Assembly (NCBI GenBank): GCA_000969725.1
Contig: JXSR01S004113.1
DNA from: Ophiothrix spiculata
Taxonomy: Eukaryota > Echinodermata > Ophiuroidea > Amphilepidida > Ophiotrichidae
DNA: 20,944 nt
Direction: 5' to 3' (one strand)
Shown here: piece after piece, positions 12,601 to 18,600 of the stretch
Numbering within the stretch: the stretch's first letter is position 1
Layout: each line of letters begins with the position of its first letter
Program-made: the position numbers and the translations under genes
Notes under the pieces: generated by a model
The model's input: the letters and a program-made list of their open reading frames with translations, nothing else
What the model was told of the DNA's origin: nothing
The model's database searches: none

Positions 12601-15600
12601 AGCTCTACCATACGCCTGGGATAAGAGAGGTATGCTATGTGTGTTCAATTTACTCAAGTGAGTTTAGGGAAGCTGTTCCTGGTTGACTATCCAAGTATGT
12701 TGGGTTACGGAATGATGGAGCAGCGTGCTACATGAATTCAGTCATACAACAGCTCTACCATACGTCTGGGATAAGAGAGGTATCATGCCATGTGTGTTCA
12801 ATTTACCCAAGTGAGTTTAGGGAAGCTGTTCCTGGTTGACTATCCAAGTATGTTGGGTTACGAATGGTGGAGCAACGTGCTACATGAATTCAGTCATACA
12901 ACAGCTCTACCATACGCCTGGGATAAGAGAGGTATGCTATGTGTGTTCAATTTACCCAAGTGAGTTTAGGGAAGCTGTTCCTGGTTGACTATCCAAGTAT
13001 GTTGGGTTACGGAATGGTGGAGCAACGTGCTACATGAATTCAGTCATACAACAGCTCTACCATACGCCTGGGATAAGAGAGGTATGCTATGTGTGTTCAA
13101 TTTACTCAAGTGAGTTTAGGGAAGCTGTTCCTGAATGACTATGGCCAATGATGAATTCACATAAGAGAATTGGCTTACAAGAAATTTTCCAAATATATGA
13201 TTTAAGTTAGTCTGTAGTAAGTGAACTCGAATACTCAAAAAACTATACCGTCAAACTGTCTTTCTTCAAAATAGCTGGTATTAAAATTTACAAATTCCAT
13301 GGAAATGTATAGTTTTATTAGTAACACAACAAATTATGAATCATCAACTGTTTTTTGAGCTCCTGCAGCTTGAAAGATAATCAATCTATTTTTATTCACA
13401 TGAAAACGTCAAGGGCTCACTCATCTTGCCAATAGACGACAGTTATGTCAGTGAAATTTACGATCAATGTGTGACTTTTAGTTCCAGTATTGTTTCTACT
13501 GAGATGCCGTCTGGAATCTGTTCCCCATCAACCAAATCAAAAGGTAGTTGACAGATATTAGCGCATCATCTCACTACTGGATTGTAACGTATACTTTTTT
13601 TTCACCATCAATCAGATTACCCATCAACCACTACTTAAGGTGTCTGGTCCATGATAGATCTGCCTTAAATTTTCTAGTAAAAATCGGCATGATTGATATT
13701 TTATCGATGTAGAACCGATTTTTGAAATAAAAATTGGGGGTCACCGGACTCGTTTTTGCATGGGAGTCGGTTTGAAAACATCATTTTTTGAGTTTTTTTT
13801 GGGAAAATTAGTACATAGGTCTATGGGAAATGTGGCAAAAGTGACATTATTTAAGTGTTGATTCAAAAATTCCACCCAAAATTTGTTGTCAATTTTTTCA
13901 CAAAAGTTGCGCACAAGTATGTTCTTTCAAATAAAACAATAAAAATTGGGGGTCACCGAACTAAGTTTACAGAAAAATATTAAAATATGGCAATTTTTAA
14001 CTTCAAAACACTACTCAGAGTATATGCCCATGCGTATTGCGGCACTTACCAACTCAGAAACTTGCGCGTACTGGTACGCGTGGACCAGACACCTTAAAAA
14101 GAAGCATGCCATTGCAAACATAACCACCGGTCGCTGACTGATGTTTAGTTTTCGGAAGGAAGCCTCAACGCTGACTAATCGGTATGACATGCTTGCTTTA
14201 CCCGGTCGACTCCAGTTGCTATTGGACCATTACTGATGACACTGTTAACAAGCCGGAAGGTGTTAATTAGGAGTTAAATTCTTGCAGCGTGCTTTTGACT
14301 TCACTACGGCTCAAGACACCGTTTGATGTCCGGTCGGTGCCCGCTGAATTTCTAAAGCTGGTATGATGCCGTAAACACATGGCCGCCAAGGTTATGTGAC
14401 CAAGGTATAAATCCTGACCCTTATTCTATCAAAGGTGTGAACTTCATTATATTGCTTTATTTTCAAAGACCTTTCATGTTATAACTTTTTACTAATTTAG
14501 GAAATAAATAAAGATTCAAATGATACTTGTTCTCATATCAGGGGCTACTGAAAGCCATCCTCCCCGATGGCGAAAACGATGGAGTCTTCTATCAAATGCA
14601 GACTGTATTTGGTCATCTGATGGAGAGTAAACTACAGTACTACGAACCCGAACTATTCTGGAAAGTATTCAAATTATGGGGTCAGCCCGTCAACATCAGG
14701 GAACAGCAAGATGCGTTTGAGTTCTTTACCAATCTCACTGATCAGTTAGATGAACACCTCAAGGTAGGGGAAAACACTTAATTTCCTGTTTTTGGGTGCA
14801 TTTTGCCTCACATTTGTGGGTTGATCTGGTAGTTGGAAAAACACCTAATTGGGTGTAATTTATCACCCACTAGTAGTTTCAGCCAGTCAACATCAGGGAA
14901 CAGCAAGATGCATTTGAGTTCTTCACCAATCTCACTGATCAGTTAGATGAGCATCTCAAGGTACTTGAAAACACACCTTATTTTTTGTATTTGGGTACAT
15001 TTTGCCTCACAATTGTGGGTTCATCTGGTAGGTGGAAAAACACCTAATCTGGTGTAATTTATCACCCACTAGTAGTTTCAGCCAGTCAACATCGGGGAAC
15101 AGCAAGATGCATTTGAGTTCTTCACCAATCTCACTGATCAGTTAGATGAGCATCTCAAGGTACTTGAAAACACATCTTATTTTTTGTATTTGGGTACATT
15201 TTGCCTCACAATTGTGGGTTCATCTGGTAGGTTGAAGAACACCTAATTGTTTGTCACGGTATTTGGGTGTATTTTACCACCCAATCGTTGGTTCAGTCCA
15301 AGGTATTTATATATGGCCCAATATTCTTTATATAGAATATTGGGCCAAATTCTGAATATAACCGGAGATACAATAACTCTGCTCCATGAGCGACACAAAA
15401 TGGCGGTGAATCTAGATTCCCCTGTAAAATTTCCTTGATTCAGCCAGTCAAATTTAGGGAGCAATAGATGCCAAGTTCTTCTCCAATCTTACTGACCAGT
15501 TAAATAAGTAACTCAAGGTATCTGAAAACACACCTAATTTTGTGTGGTTGGGTGCATTTACCATCCAATGTCTATCTTCATTTGATGGAAGGCACTTCTG

Positions 15601-18600
15601 TAGGCCTAACAAAATTTTTTTTGAAGATGTAAACAAAAATTCAGGTTAGATGTTACATTTGCAAGCATTTTGATTTGAATTTTTGTTTGGTCGATACTCT
15701 CAAAGACGGGAGTTTTAGACACCATTCATGTTATAAGACAAGGGTAACACATTTCTTTATTGCATTTTCTTACAGAAAAATAGCCAGAATGAAGTCTTCA
15801 AGCCCAAGTTCCGTGGTGTGTTCTCAGATCAGAAAATCTGCCAAGATTGTCCGCACAGGTATGAATGAAGAGACCTACCTCCTCCTCCTCCTCTCTCCTC
15901 ATTATCCTTCTCCTCCTCCTCCTCCACCTGCTCCTCCTTCTCCTCCCCCTCCTCCTCCCTCTCCCCCTCCGCCTCCTCCCCCTCCCCCTGAAATTGAACT
16001 TCTGTAATGGCGGCCATTTTGAATTTTTGCATTTCCTGAAAAACCTCAAGGGTAGATTTTGGCACTCTTCAGATTTGGAATCAGCTCTCTCAAATTGACT
16101 AGAATCCATCAAAGAACATTGTATATGTAAGAAAACAGGGTCCCTCCCAACTCCTAGAGGAGGACAACTTGGACTAGTAACTCTAAATTGACTACTAAAG
16201 TAAATTCAAATTATCTTTAGCAATGTTCTATATAATTCATAATTCAATGAGACTTCATCATAAGGCCCAAAAAAAAAATTGTTGTGTTGCCCTCACAGGC
16301 CAAAAAACGGGAGGACCGGACGGTCGGAATTTTCTTTTTTTTTTAGTATTAATGTATTATGACCTCCAGATCCTGAGATAAAATTGCCATCTGGAAAATC
16401 TTTCGATTTACTGGCTGTTGCCATTCTTATTGTAAATACCTCACGAAATGAAATGGTTAATGAAACTGAACGCTAACAACTAAATAGTGTTTTAGGGCCA
16501 AAATTGGCCGTAATACACACGGCGTATTCCATTTCGTACGACCACCAAACGAAAATGACAACACAGGCGCACACCACTTAAAGGCTAGCATAGTGGCGAG
16601 AAGTGTTTTTTTGCGAAATATATTCATGAAAAATTGACAAATAAATTCAAAAAATAAAATGAAATTGTTGTTTGCTAATATTAAAACTCGTAACTAAAAA
16701 GGTAATACACCTTCCGGTTCCATTTATTTCATTCCAATTGAAGAATTTTGAATTTATTTATTTATTTATTTTTTGAATATACATACAAAAAAGAATATGA
16801 TGACTTCTGGTCGCTGACAGAGTGCTAGACTTTTACGCATCCTAGTAGTTTCGCGATCAAGGATTTCAAGTTTCACAGTCCGATACTGCAAAGAGTCTTC
16901 CAAAACAAAAACATGTCCGTCGAGTCGCCGAAGTATTTACTGCATTTTCCAAGGCGAAAAACACGTAAATATCAAAAAAATTACAACAAGCATGTACAAA
17001 ATAAAAAATAAAAATGCCGGTCGTAGAATTTCGAAATTTACGACCGGGCGGGTGAGGGCAACACAACAATTTTTTTTTTATGCCTAATACATCTGTATGT
17101 ACTGTACATATTGCCTGGGATAGTGTTTTTGAGAAGTAGTGAGGGTAGTTATACTTTAGTTTTATTTAGGGCATCTGGGGGACGTCCTACGCCTTAGCTG
17201 ACAGTAATTTAGAGCTTCCCGAGATGCCTTACGGCAGGAAAAGGTTAATATAATCTACCTGTCTCTCATAGGCCGGGGTCAGATGAATTACGAGGTTGCA
17301 TTAACTACAATAACTTTATTGTTGTAATTAATTAGGACATGCGGTCAGATGTATTTTTTGAAATTATTTATTACAATCGTGTCGCATTACATTCCGGGCA
17401 CACGAGGATCAAACCAATCACGAGATTGTCGTACGAAAGTGTCAATCAAATACCGTATCCAGGGACCGTAATTGAACTAAGGTCACTCGTTACGGTTGAC
17501 GGAGTTTTCGCATTATGTTTACAACGACGAAATGCAGTCCATCAGTGTTTTTACCGCATTACTTTCAACTTTATTACAATAAATCTATCTCAACGACGGA
17601 AATTTTCGCCGGTCATCTTTTTTAATTCGACGCCGACCCGATTGTAATAAATATGGGTCAGACGTATTACGACAGCAAAATTTATTGTATTGTTGTTTCA
17701 AATAATTCTATGACACGAAAATTTAGAGCCTTGCGTAACACAACTGCGTGTGCATTTTACGCGAGTACACAACGCTTTTCAGGCATGCGCAATGTCGCGG
17801 TAGTGTGGATTACTGATTGGAAACGGTGTTGCGTACTTGCCGGTGTCCCGTTCTTGTCTCAACTTGTGGATACGCGGTGGCTGCGTTCAGAAATCATGTT
17901 CGTGTCCAAAATTTTTTTGAAACAAAAATAGTAAATGCGACCTCATCATTCGTCTGACCCCGGCCTTAATTTTTATAATCTGATATTTTTCAGGTATGAA
18001 AGGGAGGAAGAATTCTTTGCCCTAAATCTGACTGTCAAAAGTCACAATCTGGAGTCCTCCCTGGAGCAGTTTGTCAGGGGAGAAATGTTGGAAGGCGATA
18101 ACGCTTATATGTGTGAAAAATGTGAAGAAAAGGTAAGGCCATTATAGGGAAAAACCAAAATTTATTGGATAATTAAAAAAAATCTATGGTAGAAGTTGCA
18201 TTAACAAACAATGGGCCCTGTACTATGGATTTTGTTTTCATTATAGGGAAAACAAAATTTATCAGATAATTTAAACAAAATCCATGGTAAAAGTTGCATT
18301 TACAAACAATGGGCCCTTTACTATGGATTTTTGTTTGCTTATAATAATGGGTAGGGTTTGAAGGGATGGAAAACAACAGTATAGAAAATCAATGTTAAAA
18401 TCACCCATTGGATATGAAAATAAACAAAAATACATTTTGAGGTTGCATTTACAAGTAATAGGCCCTGCAATACATGGATTTTTGTTTATGCTATCCATTT
18501 TTTGCTTGGCAGTCAAGTTAGCTCAAACGGTAAGGTGCTCACCTGCAGTGTGGAAGGTCCCGAGTTCGAACCCTGCTGGTGCCCAAGTTGAGTGTGCTTG

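Noticed and set aside
12388..13141. CRISPR-like array
   Set aside because: Units are ~150 bp, almost identical throughout, and carry exon sequence; there are no short repeats with unique spacers.
15675..16112. Pro/Leu-rich and Glu/Arg-rich open frames on both strands
   Set aside because: Created by the TCC/CTC microsatellite; they overlap exon H in the wrong frame.
17339..17931. Two adjacent open frames inside a TIR element, a possible transposase
   Set aside because: No DDE-type motifs or known domain are seen. They sit within a 695-bp element, too small for a usual transposase.
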